In this document: piece by piece, positions 18,284-27,001 of the stretch
How positions within the stretch are numbered: position 1 is the first letter of the stretch
Layout: every line of letters begins with the position of its first letter
Assembly: GCA_040218415.1 (NCBI GenBank)
Contig: JAVJRN010000080.1
Span: 62,001 to 126,000 of the forward strand
Source: JAVJRN01 sp040218415
Lineage (GTDB): Bacteria; Bacteroidota; Bacteroidia; Cytophagales; Cyclobacteriaceae
DNA length: 64,000 nucleotides
Direction of reading: 5' to 3'
Translations under genes and position numbers: made by a program
The notes under the pieces: generated by a model
What the model was told of the DNA's origin: nothing
The model's database searches: none
What the model saw: the letters and a program-made list of their open reading frames with translations, nothing else

Positions 18284-19180
18284 ATGGAGAAAAATCAAGG
18301 ATACATCGATTTCCTCGAAGTGTGGCATCAGGGGGCATTTTACGCCTTTATCGCAAGTTTAGGAGTGGCGCTAATCATATTTATCACTTACAGAATAAGG
18401 TACGCCCTTACATCAGGGATGAAGGAAAAATATGAACTAGCTAGCGAATTTGAGATTAAAAATTATCTCAGAGCAAATTATGCTGTCGGTATAGGAATTT
18501 TTTTTATAGCTAATACAAATAGTCCCGATGTTGTTGAACTTAGTCCTGCTTGGTTCTTTATCCGCATGTTTATCGCGATCTGTGCTGGTACGTTACACGG
18601 TTATATCATGTTTCTAATATTCAGATATTATTATCCAGGACCCTTAGAGAAAAAATTAAAAAAACTACGCTATTCTCCTCGTATTAATAGTCGTACGGGT
18701 AATGCAATGAAATTACTCAGTGAAGATGAAGAAGATGCTTACCTTGATGAAGGTATGCAGGCAGAAGAAGATGCATTTTCTGTTGACTATGATGTGTGGA
18801 TAGATGAAGAAACTGGCGAAACACAGATTGAAAAATATAAAGGTCATCTTGCTGCTTTCGAATGTGATCGATGTGGTTTTCAAACTTTGAAACTACAGAA
18901 AGAAGAAGTTATTACGGAACCGAATGACTTTCAAGATGGAGAGTTACTTAAAGAATTTAAGTGCGGTTATTGCGGAAGAGTAAAGCGTAAAACGGTGAGC
19001 TTAACTAAAAATGTAGAGAAAAATGCCTCTGCAATGGCTACTATCAATAGCACAAAATTAGACGTTGTTAAGGTTGATGTGATCGATGATGATGGCGTAC
19101 ACAAAGTCTATGAATTTCAAAATAAGGTGCAAGCTGAAAAATTCTTAAAAGAGCTTGAAATAAAAAAGCGAGAAAATTGA
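18284..19180 (+). CDS. Membrane protein with cytosolic zinc-ribbon-like domain, unknown function
   Basis: I do not recognise this 298-residue protein. The N-terminal part has about three hydrophobic segments: FYAFIASLGVALIIFITYR, NYAVGIGIFFIANT and FFIRMFIAICAGTLHGYIMF. An acidic linker follows (LLSEDEEDAYLDEGMQAEED). The C-terminal half contains two CxxC knuckles, CDRCGF and CGYCGR, about 37 residues apart, which should bind one zinc. The tail ends in a charged helix. The ATG is preferred to a TTG 15 bases earlier. It is followed by a clear terminator and stands alone. A membrane-anchored nucleic-acid or protein-binding role is possible but unsupported. Confidence 0.75.
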   Translation: MEKNQGYIDFLEVWHQGAFYAFIASLGVALIIFITYRIRYALTSGMKEKYELASEFEIKNYLRANYAVGIGIFFIANTNSPDVVELSPAWFFIRMFIAICAGTLHGYIMFLIFRYYYPGPLEKKLKKLRYSPRINSRTGNAMKLLSEDEEDAYLDEGMQAEEDAFSVDYDVWIDEETGETQIEKYKGHLAAFECDRCGFQTLKLQKEEVITEPNDFQDGELLKEFKCGYCGRVKRKTVSLTKNVEKNASAMATINSTKLDVVKVDVIDDDGVHKVYEFQNKVQAEKFLKELEIKKREN

Positions 19181-19201
19181 TGTTCGCAAATAATTAGTAA
19201 G

Positions 19202-19235
19202 AAGCTGATAATCATCGATTGTCAGCTTTTTTTTT
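19202..19235 (+). terminator. Rho-independent terminator after the zinc-ribbon membrane protein
   Basis: AAGCTGATAAT, loop CATCG and ATTGTCAGCTT make an 11-pair stem with one G-T pair, followed by a run of T. It overlaps the last codons of the convergent EamA gene, so on the other strand the same bases encode the protein end. Confidence 0.82.
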
Positions 19236-20114
19236 GACTCGGCTAGAATTAGCAATATACACGCCTATCAAAATTGTAAGAATACCTACACCATGGTAAA
19301 CATTCAACTTTTCACCATCCAGTAAACCCCAAATAATAGCAACCAAAGGGATGAAATAAGTCACCGAGGTGGTGAAAACAGGATTAGTCAACTCTACAAT
19401 TTTATTAAATATAACGAGGGCAATGGCCGTACCGATGATTCCAAGAGTACCGATAAAACCGATATAAACCCAATATCCACCATGATACATTTTATCAACT
19501 ATTTCAGTGAAAAACGCCAAGTGAATCGTAGCAAAAACACCAATAACCACCATGGAGCAGCTCGCAATTACCAGAGGCTTCAATCCATTCAGCTTGTACT
19601 TGACTAAGTTGGCATTTAGCGCATAAAACATAGTTGCTAAGACAATTAATAAGGCGTACAAATTGATTTTAGCCAAATTTCCGCTGCTCCCCGCCAAAAG
19701 CAAGCCTGCTGCTCCTAAGAAACCAAGGATTACACCGATCAATGTTTGCCGACTAATCAACTGTCCGAAAAATAAAAAGCCAATGACCACCGTTGAAATG
19801 GGAACCAGTGCATTGAGTACTCCCGTGATACCACTATTTACCTGAGTTTGGGCTACCGAAAACAAAAAAGCGGGTAAAAATGTGCTCGAAAAGCCAACAA
19901 CTATCAGCCATTTGATTTTTTCCTTTGGAACTGTTTTGATCTTTTGCACCGCAAATGGAAATAATACAACGAATGCAAAAAATATTCTGAGGGAACCTAC
20001 TTCCCATGGTGAGAGACCTACCAGCGCTTTTTTGATAAGTATAAACGAGCTTCCCCAGATGAGTGAAAGCAAAATAAGCAGTAACCATGCTTTCAATGGA
20101 TATTTTGGGTTCAT
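19212..20114 (-). CDS. EamA-family (DMT) transporter
   Basis: This is a ten-helix drug/metabolite transporter of the EamA/RhaT type. The two five-helix halves are visible, the first beginning LLILLSLIWGSSFILIKKAL (the conserved WGSSF motif near residue 21) and the second near YALLIVLATMFYALNANLVK. At 300 residues with a basic tail (RVKKKADNR) it is typical. Its start lies 18 bases after the dusB stop, so it may be cotranscribed with dusB. The substrate is unknown; amino acids and small metabolites are usual for the family. Confidence 0.9.
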   Translation of the reverse strand: MNPKYPLKAWLLLILLSLIWGSSFILIKKALVGLSPWEVGSLRIFFAFVVLFPFAVQKIKTVPKEKIKWLIVVGFSSTFLPAFLFSVAQTQVNSGITGVLNALVPISTVVIGFLFFGQLISRQTLIGVILGFLGAAGLLLAGSSGNLAKINLYALLIVLATMFYALNANLVKYKLNGLKPLVIASCSMVVIGVFATIHLAFFTEIVDKMYHGGYWVYIGFIGTLGIIGTAIALVIFNKIVELTNPVFTTSVTYFIPLVAIIWGLLDGEKLNVYHGVGILTILIGVYIANSSRVKKKADNR

Positions 20115-20132
20115 TCTGTTTTTGGATAGAAA

Positions 20133-21125
20133 TTAAGCCAACGCAACATCAGCAAATTCCTCAGAAATTTCTTCCAGAATACCGACAATTTCCTCATAGC
20201 TGTCGGATTCAACTAGCCTCGTGCGATAAGGTTTAAAATGAGGAATACCCCGAAAGTAATTAGTGTAGTGACGCCTCATCTCAAAAACTCCTTTGAGGCC
20301 CTCTTTCCATTCAACCGAAAAATCAAGATGTTTTTTAGCCACCGCAACTCGTTCTTGGAGCGTCGGCTTTGCCAGGTGTGTCCCTGTTTCAAGAAAATGC
20401 TTTATTTCATTAAAAATCCAAGGATAACCAATCGCCGCACGCCCAATCATGATGCCGTCAACACCATACTTATTTTTATATTCAAGCGCCTTTTCTGGCG
20501 AATCAATATCACCATTTCCAAAAATAGGAATGTGTATATCAGGGTGGTTTTTGACCTCTGAGATGTAGCTCCAGTCTGCTTCACCCTTATACATTTGCTT
20601 TCTGGTTCGACCATGAATTGTTAAGGCCTGCACCCCTACATCTTGCAATCTCTTCGCAACTTCCAAGATTTTGATTGTATTATCATCCCAGCCCAATCGT
20701 GTTTTTACAGTTACGGGCTTAGCTACCGCTTTCACTATTTCTGAAGTCATTTGCTGCATCTTTGGTAGGTCAAGCAAAATGCCGGCTCCTGCTCCTTTAC
20801 AAGCTACTTTTTTCACAGGGCAACCATAATTAATGTCAACCAATTCTGGATTTGCAGCTTCAGCGATGGCTGCAGCCTCGCGCATACTGTCTATTTTATC
20901 TCCAAAAATCTGGATCCCAATAGGCCTCTCATAGTCGTATATATCCAGCTTTTCGACACTTTTTTCTGCATTACGAATCAATCCCTCGGAAGAAATAAAC
21001 TCCGTATACATCAAGTCTGCACCATTTTGCTTGCACACTGCACGAAATGGCGGATCGCTTACATCCTCCATAGGTGCCAATAAAAGCGGAAATTCGCCAA
21101 TCTCAATGTTTCCAATTTTTACCAC
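20133..21125 (-). CDS. dusB: tRNA-dihydrouridine synthase (DusB-type)
   Basis: This FMN enzyme reduces uridine to dihydrouridine in the tRNA D-loop. The TIM-barrel start LLAPMEDVSDPPFRAVC (15-31), the Dus signature DINYGCPVKKVACKGAGAG (about 98-116), the FMN/substrate region KTRLGWDD, IHGRTRKQMYKGEADW and NGDI, and the C-terminal helical domain RMLIGRAAIGYPW-like stretch are all in order. At 330 residues it is full length. The start codon is GTG. It is divergent from a CPBP protease gene with 38 bases between the starts, and the EamA gene follows it. Confidence 0.95.
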   Translation of the reverse strand: MVKIGNIEIGEFPLLLAPMEDVSDPPFRAVCKQNGADLMYTEFISSEGLIRNAEKSVEKLDIYDYERPIGIQIFGDKIDSMREAAAIAEAANPELVDINYGCPVKKVACKGAGAGILLDLPKMQQMTSEIVKAVAKPVTVKTRLGWDDNTIKILEVAKRLQDVGVQALTIHGRTRKQMYKGEADWSYISEVKNHPDIHIPIFGNGDIDSPEKALEYKNKYGVDGIMIGRAAIGYPWIFNEIKHFLETGTHLAKPTLQERVAVAKKHLDFSVEWKEGLKGVFEMRRHYTNYFRGIPHFKPYRTRLVESDSYEEIVGILEEISEEFADVALA

Positions 21126-21163
21126 AGCTCAATCTTAAATTTTGCGGTAAATTTAGGGCAATT

Positions 21164-22102
21164 ATGCAGAATATCCTTCAAGACACTCCTCATGGTGATA
21201 AACCAACCGCAACATGGGTGCTGTTATTGATGCTCTCCGCCTATGTGGTTGGTGCATTGTTTCTTTTTACTTTCTTGGCACAAGCCATTCTACTCCCTTT
21301 CTACGATTTTGCGACTTTACAAAAGCTACTGACTGATCCTATGAATGTGGAAGGTGCAAGAATGCCACTGATCATTACTCAAGGGATTATTACTGCTGGT
21401 TCATTTATTATAGTCCCGATACTGTTTATTAAAAGACATTTAAATGACAACTTAGGTAGCTACTTCGCTTTCGATAAAAGCCTCATTCGGCCATTGATTA
21501 TTACAATATTCATTACCCTTTGCTTTATGGTCATAAATAGCGTGGTGATTGAATGGAATCAAAAAATGGAGTTACCAGATTTTCTATCTGGGTTCGAGTC
21601 ATGGGCTATGGCCAAGGAAGCACAACTTGAGGATCTTACTATTTTTCTGACCGATTTCGAATACGATTATGAATTTATAATCGCTTTAATAGTCATTGCC
21701 ATCATTCCTGGTATTGGCGAAGAGCTACTTTTCAGAGGTTTAATTCAAAACCTATTTAAATCGGCAACAGGCAATATACATTTCGCTATTTGGATATCCG
21801 CGATACTATTTTCAGCATTTCATATGCAGTTTTATGGCTTTTTGCCGCGTATGTTACTCGGCGCTTTATTCGGTTATTTATATTATTGGTCAGGCCACTT
21901 ATCTATTGCCATGTTTGCGCATTTTATCAACAATGGATTTACACTTACGATGTTGTATTTGAGTAAGCAAGAAATAGTAGATTACAACCCGATGGCCAAT
22001 CCAAGCTCACCACCAGCAGCAACTGTTGTTGGTTTTACACTGGTTTCTGGAGGTTTACTATTTTTATTTTGGAGTTATTTTAAGAAATTAAAGCATGAGT
22101 GA
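21164..22102 (+). CDS. CPBP-family intramembrane metalloprotease
   Basis: This is a CAAX-protease/bacteriocin-processing-family membrane protein. The catalytic EELLFRGLIQNLF motif is followed by the SAILFSAFHMQFYGF motif (zinc-ligand His) and the AHFINNG motif, all in the family order within a 312-residue protein of about eight membrane segments. The chosen ATG follows the region overlapping dusB; an earlier frame opening would run antisense into dusB. The gene leads an operon: it overlaps the DUF2007 gene by 8 bases, and that gene overlaps cdsA. The family includes prenyl-protein proteases and self-immunity proteins. No bacteriocin is visible here. Confidence 0.9.
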   Translation: MQNILQDTPHGDKPTATWVLLLMLSAYVVGALFLFTFLAQAILLPFYDFATLQKLLTDPMNVEGARMPLIITQGIITAGSFIIVPILFIKRHLNDNLGSYFAFDKSLIRPLIITIFITLCFMVINSVVIEWNQKMELPDFLSGFESWAMAKEAQLEDLTIFLTDFEYDYEFIIALIVIAIIPGIGEELLFRGLIQNLFKSATGNIHFAIWISAILFSAFHMQFYGFLPRMLLGALFGYLYYWSGHLSIAMFAHFINNGFTLTMLYLSKQEIVDYNPMANPSSPPAATVVGFTLVSGGLLFLFWSYFKKLKHE

Positions 22103-22301
22103 ATGGCAGAAAGTGTACCAAGACAACTTGGAATATAGAGCAGAAATTGTACGTGCAGTATTGGAAGATCAAGAGATCCAACCAGTCTTAGTAAATAAAA
22201 AAGATTCAAATTATCAGTTTGGGCATTATGAAGTGCAAGTAGCCCCTGATCAAGTAATGAAAGCACTTAAAATTATAAACGACGACATCAAGTTTGAATA
22301 A
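22095..22301 (+). CDS. DUF2007-family putative signal-transducing protein
   Basis: This small soluble protein of 68 residues has the DUF2007 pattern: W-x-x-VY at the start, a helix with EIVRAVLEDQEIQPVLVNKK, the DSNYQFGHYEVQV strand and a final helix. The fold is ferredoxin-like, reminiscent of GlnB, and homologues are annotated as putative signal-transducing proteins without a proven role. It overlaps the CPBP gene by 8 bases and cdsA by 8 bases, so it is tightly coupled to membrane-linked genes on both sides. Confidence 0.88.
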   Translation: MSEWQKVYQDNLEYRAEIVRAVLEDQEIQPVLVNKKDSNYQFGHYEVQVAPDQVMKALKIINDDIKFE

Positions 22302-23112
22302 GTTCTCAGATTTAAGGAAAAGAGTACTTTCAGCGCTAGTAGGCGTTGTTATCATTGTATCGAGCTTGTTGATTGGCGAGTGGACGTATTTTTTCGTATT
22401 TTTTGCTATCGCCGTATTCTCTCTTTGGGAATTTTATCGGTTGGTTAGGCTTCAAAACTATTTGCCTGTCAGATTATTAGGTGTTTTCGTTGGTGGATTA
22501 ATGTTTGTCTTTAGCTTTTTTATTGAGCGGCAGCATTTAAGTGCTAATTATTATTTCGCCTTATTTCCTCTTGCGTCCTTAAGTCTGGTCATTAAGCTAT
22601 ACAAGAAAAGTGACCAAAATCCTTTTCTCAATATTGCCTTCTTTTATTTAGGTATAACCTACGTTGCTATACCCTTTGCATTGATGAATATTGTCGTGTA
22701 CAACAGTGAAGTATATAGCCATGAAATTTTAATGGGATTGTTATTCATCATTTGGGCAAGTGATACTGGTGCCTATTTTGCAGGTACATTTTTTGGTAAA
22801 CGGAAACTTTTTTTAAGAATCTCTCCTAAAAAATCTTGGGAGGGATTTATCGGTGGAGCGCTAACAGCGCTGACATTTGCCTACATCATTTCTCGAATGA
22901 GTACAGACTTAATATTATGGGAATGGATTATCGTTTCTATAATAGTAGTGGTTACAGGCACCTACGGCGATTTAGTGGAATCATTATTTAAACGCTCTAT
23001 GCTTATAAAAGACTCAGGCACTTCTATTCCCGGACATGGGGGGTTTCTCGATCGCTTCGATAGTCTGATTTTGGCAGTTCCATTTGTAGTGGTTTTTCTC
23101 AAACTCTTCTAA
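22294..23112 (+). CDS. cdsA: Phosphatidate cytidylyltransferase
   Basis: CdsA makes CDP-diacylglycerol from phosphatidic acid and CTP, the branch point of phospholipid synthesis. The C-terminal signature is complete: RISPKKSWEGFIGGAL at about 183-198 and KDSGTSIPGHGGFLDRFDS near 240-258. About seven to eight membrane segments fill the rest of the 272 residues. The start is TTG, overlapping the DUF2007 stop by 8 bases. Psd, the enzyme that acts further down the same pathway, is encoded one gene away. Confidence 0.95.
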   Translation: MNKFSDLRKRVLSALVGVVIIVSSLLIGEWTYFFVFFAIAVFSLWEFYRLVRLQNYLPVRLLGVFVGGLMFVFSFFIERQHLSANYYFALFPLASLSLVIKLYKKSDQNPFLNIAFFYLGITYVAIPFALMNIVVYNSEVYSHEILMGLLFIIWASDTGAYFAGTFFGKRKLFLRISPKKSWEGFIGGALTALTFAYIISRMSTDLILWEWIIVSIIVVVTGTYGDLVESLFKRSMLIKDSGTSIPGHGGFLDRFDSLILAVPFVVVFLKLF

Positions 23113-23224
23113 GACTAAAGCAGATAGTCTCCTTATTAAAAGTACTGTATTTTTAAACCACTGTTGCTTATTATCATAAGTTCAATATTCGATTTTAATA
23201 GCTAGTAAATAGCCATGAAACTCG

Positions 23225-23232
23225 TAGCTTTG
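23225..23232 (+). promoter_or_regulatory. Candidate Bacteroidota -7 promoter element before gdh
   Basis: TAGCTTTG matches the TAnnTTTG consensus exactly and lies 30 bases before the glutamate dehydrogenase ATG, giving a plausible short leader. I see no good -33 TTTG at the usual spacing, so the call is tentative. Confidence 0.4.
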
Positions 23233-23262
23233 CCGCGATAAACAATAACCCCATTATAGCTT

Positions 23263-24537
23263 ATGGCTTACATTGAACCGGCTCCAATTAAGGACAAAGA
23301 CAATCCTTTCGAGTCAATGATGTCAAGATTTCATATCGCAGCTCAACACCTCGGGCTAGATGACGAAATTTACAACGTGTTAAAATCCCCAACCAAGCAA
23401 GTCATTGTTTCACTACCCGTCACAATGGATAACGGATCCATCAAAGTTTTTGAAGGCTACCGTGTCATCCATTCCAATATCCTTGGACCATCGAAAGGTG
23501 GAATCAGGTATGATATGGAAGTAAACTTGGACGAAGTGAAAGCTTTGGCCGCTTGGATGACGTGGAAATGCGCAGTGGTTGATATTCCCTATGGAGGTGC
23601 CAAAGGTGGAATAAAGTGTAACCCTCGGCAAATGTCGGCTGGCGAAATAGAACGACTCACGCGTTCTTTTACTCAGTCGATGCATGAAATATTTGGCCCA
23701 GATAAAGACATTCCTGCGCCAGATATGGGAACAGGTCCTAGAGAAATGGCTTGGCTAATGGATCAGTATTCGCGCGCTCAGGGTATGACGGTAAATGCTG
23801 TCGTCACCGGAAAACCTCTCGTTTTGGGTGGTTCACTGGGAAGAACTGAAGCGACTGGCCGTGGAGTAATGATTTCCGCTATGGCCGCTATGGAAAGATT
23901 GAAAATTAACCCATTCAAAGCTTCTTGCGCTGTGCAAGGGTTCGGAAACGTTGGTTCTTGGGCAGCTTTGTTGCTGGCTGAGCGTGGAGTTTCTATTAAG
24001 GCAGTGAGTGACTTATCAGGTGCTTATTATAATAGCAATGGTATAGACATTAAGTTGGCGAACGAATACCGGCTACAGAATAATGGAAGTCTTGAAGGTT
24101 TTGAAGGTGCCGAGCAAATAGACCCTGACGAACTTCTCTTCTTAGATGTAGATGTAATTGTACCCGCGGCTATTGAAGATGTAATCAATAAGCATAACGC
24201 TGATAAAATAAAGGCTAGACTCATTGTAGAAGGAGCCAATGGCCCTACTTCTTCGAAAGCCGATGACATCATCAATGAAAAAGGTATAATGGCAGTGCCA
24301 GATATTTTAGCGAATGCTGGTGGTGTTACAGTCTCCTATTTTGAGTGGGTGCAAAACCGCCTAGGTTACAAATGGACGGCCGAAAGGGTAAACCGCAGGT
24401 CCGACCGTATTATGAAAACCGCCTTTGATAAAGTATATGCCACCGCTAAAGAATATGGCGTATCGCTTAGGATTGCGGCATATATAGTAGCCATTGATAA
24501 AGTAGCCAAAACCTATAAATTCCGTGGCGGTTTTTAA
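23263..24537 (+). CDS. Glu/Leu/Phe/Val-family glutamate dehydrogenase
   Basis: This hexameric NAD(P)-dependent enzyme interconverts glutamate and 2-oxoglutarate plus ammonia. The substrate domain carries GPSKGGIRYDMEVNLDEVKA and the lysine-rich TWKCAVVDIPYGGAKGG motif (about 95-120). The dinucleotide domain has VQGFGNVGSWAA at about 225-236. At 424 residues it belongs to the shorter GDH class. A -7-like promoter element precedes it and psd starts 29 bases after its stop. The family also includes leucine and phenylalanine dehydrogenases, but those are usually shorter, so glutamate is the likely substrate. Confidence 0.93.
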   Translation: MAYIEPAPIKDKDNPFESMMSRFHIAAQHLGLDDEIYNVLKSPTKQVIVSLPVTMDNGSIKVFEGYRVIHSNILGPSKGGIRYDMEVNLDEVKALAAWMTWKCAVVDIPYGGAKGGIKCNPRQMSAGEIERLTRSFTQSMHEIFGPDKDIPAPDMGTGPREMAWLMDQYSRAQGMTVNAVVTGKPLVLGGSLGRTEATGRGVMISAMAAMERLKINPFKASCAVQGFGNVGSWAALLLAERGVSIKAVSDLSGAYYNSNGIDIKLANEYRLQNNGSLEGFEGAEQIDPDELLFLDVDVIVPAAIEDVINKHNADKIKARLIVEGANGPTSSKADDIINEKGIMAVPDILANAGGVTVSYFEWVQNRLGYKWTAERVNRRSDRIMKTAFDKVYATAKEYGVSLRIAAYIVAIDKVAKTYKFRGGF

Positions 24538-24566
24538 GGCGAGGTTTTTTCCATTAAATTTTGACA

Positions 24567-25223
24567 ATGAATATTCACAAAGAAGGTAAAAAAATCATTC
24601 CTGTTTCGTTGGTAATACTGGCCTTGTTGTATGCGTTTCTTTACTGGCTCATTCCGATACTCTTCGTTCAGGTTTTCTTGGCCATTGCTGGTATTGTGTT
24701 TTTTATTCTTATTGTTCGATTCTTTCGTGACCCAGATATAAAAGTCATGAAATCTGGAGATACAATCCTTGCTCCTGCCGATGGAAAGATTGTTGTTATT
24801 GAAGAGACCGACGAATCAGAATACTTAAAAGATCGCCGAATTCAGGTGTCCATATTTATGTCTCCGCTGAATGTGCATGTGAATAGAAGTCCTATTGACG
24901 GGATCATTTCTTATTTCAAATATCATCCTGGCAAATTCTTAGTCGCGTGGCATCCAAAGTCAAGCACGGATAATGAGCGCACGACCATTGGGATTAAAAT
25001 GAAAAATGGTATTGAAATCATTATGCGACAGGTCGCTGGAGCTGCCGCTCGACGGATTTGCTTCTACAGCCAAGAAGGTAAGCCAACATTTCAAGGTGAA
25101 AAATTTGGATTTATTCGCTTCGGAAGTAGGATCGACCTTTATCTTCCTTTAGATGCCGAAATCAAAGTGGCTATGAATCAAGTGTCTTTTGGTGGGAAAA
25201 CGGTAATCGCAAAACTGAAATAA
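24567..25223 (+). CDS. psd: Phosphatidylserine decarboxylase proenzyme (short, Psd-A type)
   Basis: This self-cleaving enzyme converts phosphatidylserine to phosphatidylethanolamine. One or two N-terminal membrane segments (residues about 11-50) are followed by FRDPD, the ILAPADGKIVVIEE region, the FMSPLNVHVNRSPIDG motif and the cleavage site RFGSRIDL, where the serine of the GS pair becomes the pyruvoyl group. At 218 residues it is the short archaeal/Bacteroidota form. The ATG is preferred over an in-frame TTG two codons earlier. A strong terminator follows. It probably shares a transcript or at least a pathway with the neighbouring cdsA. Confidence 0.94.
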   Translation: MNIHKEGKKIIPVSLVILALLYAFLYWLIPILFVQVFLAIAGIVFFILIVRFFRDPDIKVMKSGDTILAPADGKIVVIEETDESEYLKDRRIQVSIFMSPLNVHVNRSPIDGIISYFKYHPGKFLVAWHPKSSTDNERTTIGIKMKNGIEIIMRQVAGAAARRICFYSQEGKPTFQGEKFGFIRFGSRIDLYLPLDAEIKVAMNQVSFGGKTVIAKLK

Positions 25224-25244
25224 CTACAAAAAACGAATAGTACA

Positions 25245-25273
25245 GCCACTCAATAACTTGAGTGGCTTTTTTT
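25245..25273 (+). terminator. Rho-independent terminator after psd
   Basis: GCCACTCAA, loop TAAC and TTGAGTGGC form a perfect 9-pair stem followed by seven T and more AT-rich sequence, directly after the psd stop. Confidence 0.9.
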
Positions 25274-25392
25274 ATTTCCTTATTTGACCACCATGCTATT
25301 TCAACTTCAGTGCCTTTATTTTTCGATTCGGTGATTTTTCATGCTTTTTTCACTTACTCCATGTAACTTTCATTTAACCAATCGTAAAAACT

Positions 25393-25875
25393 ATGAAAGA
25401 ATATGCCGGATTTTGGCTCAGATTTGTGGCCTACATTGTCGACTACATTATTATTCAAATTATTCAAAGTTTTGTTGTCCTACCTGTCTTGGGAGTTTTC
25501 GGGCTCAGTTTTGGAGCCGCTTCAGGCTTTGATTTTGACTTGGACGACATGAGCGATGGAGAAATGTTTGCTGTCATTGCTGCTTTTGTCAGTGCATTGA
25601 GCGCCATCATTCTCATTGCCTTGATCATTCAAGTGCTTTACTATGCCTTCATGGAATCAAGCAATAACCAAGCAACGCTTGGCAAAATGGTGCTCGGTCT
25701 TATCGTTACTGATATGGCCGGAGATAAATTGACTTTCAGTAAAGCATTACTCAGGCAGCTCGCTAAAATATTATCTGGGATGCTGTTTATGATCGGTTTT
25801 ATCATTGCCGGTTTTACCGAACAGAAACAAGCACTGCATGACATGATTGCAGGAGCGCTGGTTATAAAAAAATAA
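25393..25875 (+). CDS. RDD-family membrane protein
   Basis: This is a three-helix RDD protein of 160 residues. The start YAGFWLRFVAYIVDYIIIQ carries the Arg and Asp that name the family. TLGKMVLGLIVTDMAGDKLT follows the second membrane segment, and KQALHDMIAGALVIKK closes the protein in typical fashion. An acidic insert (FDFDLDDMSDGEMF) lies between the first two helices. It is probably monocistronic because terminators lie on both sides. Family functions range from ion exchange to unknown. No role can be assigned here. Confidence 0.9.
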   Translation: MKEYAGFWLRFVAYIVDYIIIQIIQSFVVLPVLGVFGLSFGAASGFDFDLDDMSDGEMFAVIAAFVSALSAIILIALIIQVLYYAFMESSNNQATLGKMVLGLIVTDMAGDKLTFSKALLRQLAKILSGMLFMIGFIIAGFTEQKQALHDMIAGALVIKK

Positions 25876-25895
25876 CTATCGAAAGTAATCGTCTT

Positions 25896-25928
25896 AAAGG
25901 AGTGCGACTTAATTGTACTCCTTTTTTA
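25896..25928 (+). terminator. Rho-independent terminator after the RDD gene
   Basis: AAAGGAGT and ACTCCTTT flank a 13-base loop and run into TTTTTT. The 8-pair stem with T-run sits 20 bases after the RDD stop. Confidence 0.75.
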
Positions 25929-25948
25929 CCCTTACCCTGATAATATCC

Positions 25949-26998
25949 ATGAAAAAATTTCTCAAGCAGTTTGGCGGGAAAATCACCAAAGATAAACTTG
26001 TCAATTATGAGTCTTCAGTTAATTGGACCAATGGCAAGTTTCTTAATCTAGAAGAAACCCAAATGGATATAAAGCTCAAGGATGTGCCTTCCTTGGTTTA
26101 CAAGCAGCTTTTTGACACAAATGGTCGAACGCCAGCAGACCCAATTCCAATTGTTGCCTTTGATCATAGTGCTTTTATGGCTGAGTCAAACTCAGCCAAA
26201 ATGATTTGGTATGGCCATTCTGTTTTGCTGATGCGGATGAATGGTAAAACCATATTAATCGATCCTATGCTTGGACCGGACGCCTCTCCTATTGCACCTT
26301 TTTCAACCAGAAGGTTTTCAGAAAACTCATTAGATCTTATTGATCAATTACCGCAAATCGATCTGTTGATAATGACCCACGATCATTACGATCATCTGGA
26401 CTTGGCGAGTATTGAAAAGTTAAAAGGAAAAACTGCACAATATTTTGTTGCGATCGGCATAGGACGGCATTTGCAGAAGTGGGGGATTTCTGAGGACGTC
26501 ATTACGGAGTTTGATTGGTGGGATAGTCGTCCATTTGGTGGAATTGACATCACTTTTACACCAACCAGACATTTTTCAGGACGGGGAACATCCGACCGAG
26601 CAAAGTCGCTATGGGGCGGATGGGCTTTTAAATCGACAGTAGAAAATATTTATTTCAGCGGAGACGGTGGTTATGGGAAGCACTTCCAGGAAGTTGGAAA
26701 GAGATTAGTACCGTTTGATTTTGGCATTATGGAATGTGGGCAATACAACGAACTCTGGCACCTGATTCATATGTATCCCGAAGAAAGTATTCAAGCGGCA
26801 ATCGATGCAGGAGTAAAAAAAGCAATGGCTGTACATTGGGCTGGTTTTGCACTCGCTTTACACCACTGGAAAGACCCGATAGAAAGATTCGCTGCTGAAG
26901 CAAAAAAACAAAACTTCCCCGTTAGCTTTCCGAGAGTTGGCGACATTTTTAAACCGTCTGATATCCTTGATGATGCTTGGTGGCACGAGATTGATTAG
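25949..26998 (+). CDS. MBL-fold metal-dependent hydrolase (NAPE-PLD/UlaG-like)
   Basis: This is a metallo-beta-lactamase-fold hydrolase. The binuclear metal motif THDHYDHLD lies at about residues 150-158, with further ligands in FTPTRHFSGRG and the YFSGDGGYGKHF stretch, and a terminal MAVHWAGFAL. The long N-terminal part before the MBL core and the order GILIDPMLGPDASP-like region match the NAPE-hydrolysing phospholipase D / RomA type. At 349 residues it has that length. The ATG after the upstream terminator is preferred to an in-frame TTG 36 bases earlier inside the hairpin. The substrate is not known. A phospholipid or N-acyl lipid is a guess from the family. Confidence 0.87.
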   Translation: MKKFLKQFGGKITKDKLVNYESSVNWTNGKFLNLEETQMDIKLKDVPSLVYKQLFDTNGRTPADPIPIVAFDHSAFMAESNSAKMIWYGHSVLLMRMNGKTILIDPMLGPDASPIAPFSTRRFSENSLDLIDQLPQIDLLIMTHDHYDHLDLASIEKLKGKTAQYFVAIGIGRHLQKWGISEDVITEFDWWDSRPFGGIDITFTPTRHFSGRGTSDRAKSLWGGWAFKSTVENIYFSGDGGYGKHFQEVGKRLVPFDFGIMECGQYNELWHLIHMYPEESIQAAIDAGVKKAMAVHWAGFALALHHWKDPIERFAAEAKKQNFPVSFPRVGDIFKPSDILDDAWWHEID

Positions 26999-27001
26999 TG
27001 C

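Noticed and set aside
21074..21163. Upstream extension of the CPBP protease
   Set aside because: The extra 30 residues run antisense into dusB and do not resemble the family; the ATG at 21164 is a natural start.
25341..25532. A 63-residue frame overlapping the start of the RDD gene
   Set aside because: Another frame across the RDD start; the RDD frame carries the family motifs and this one is cysteine- and arginine-rich noise.
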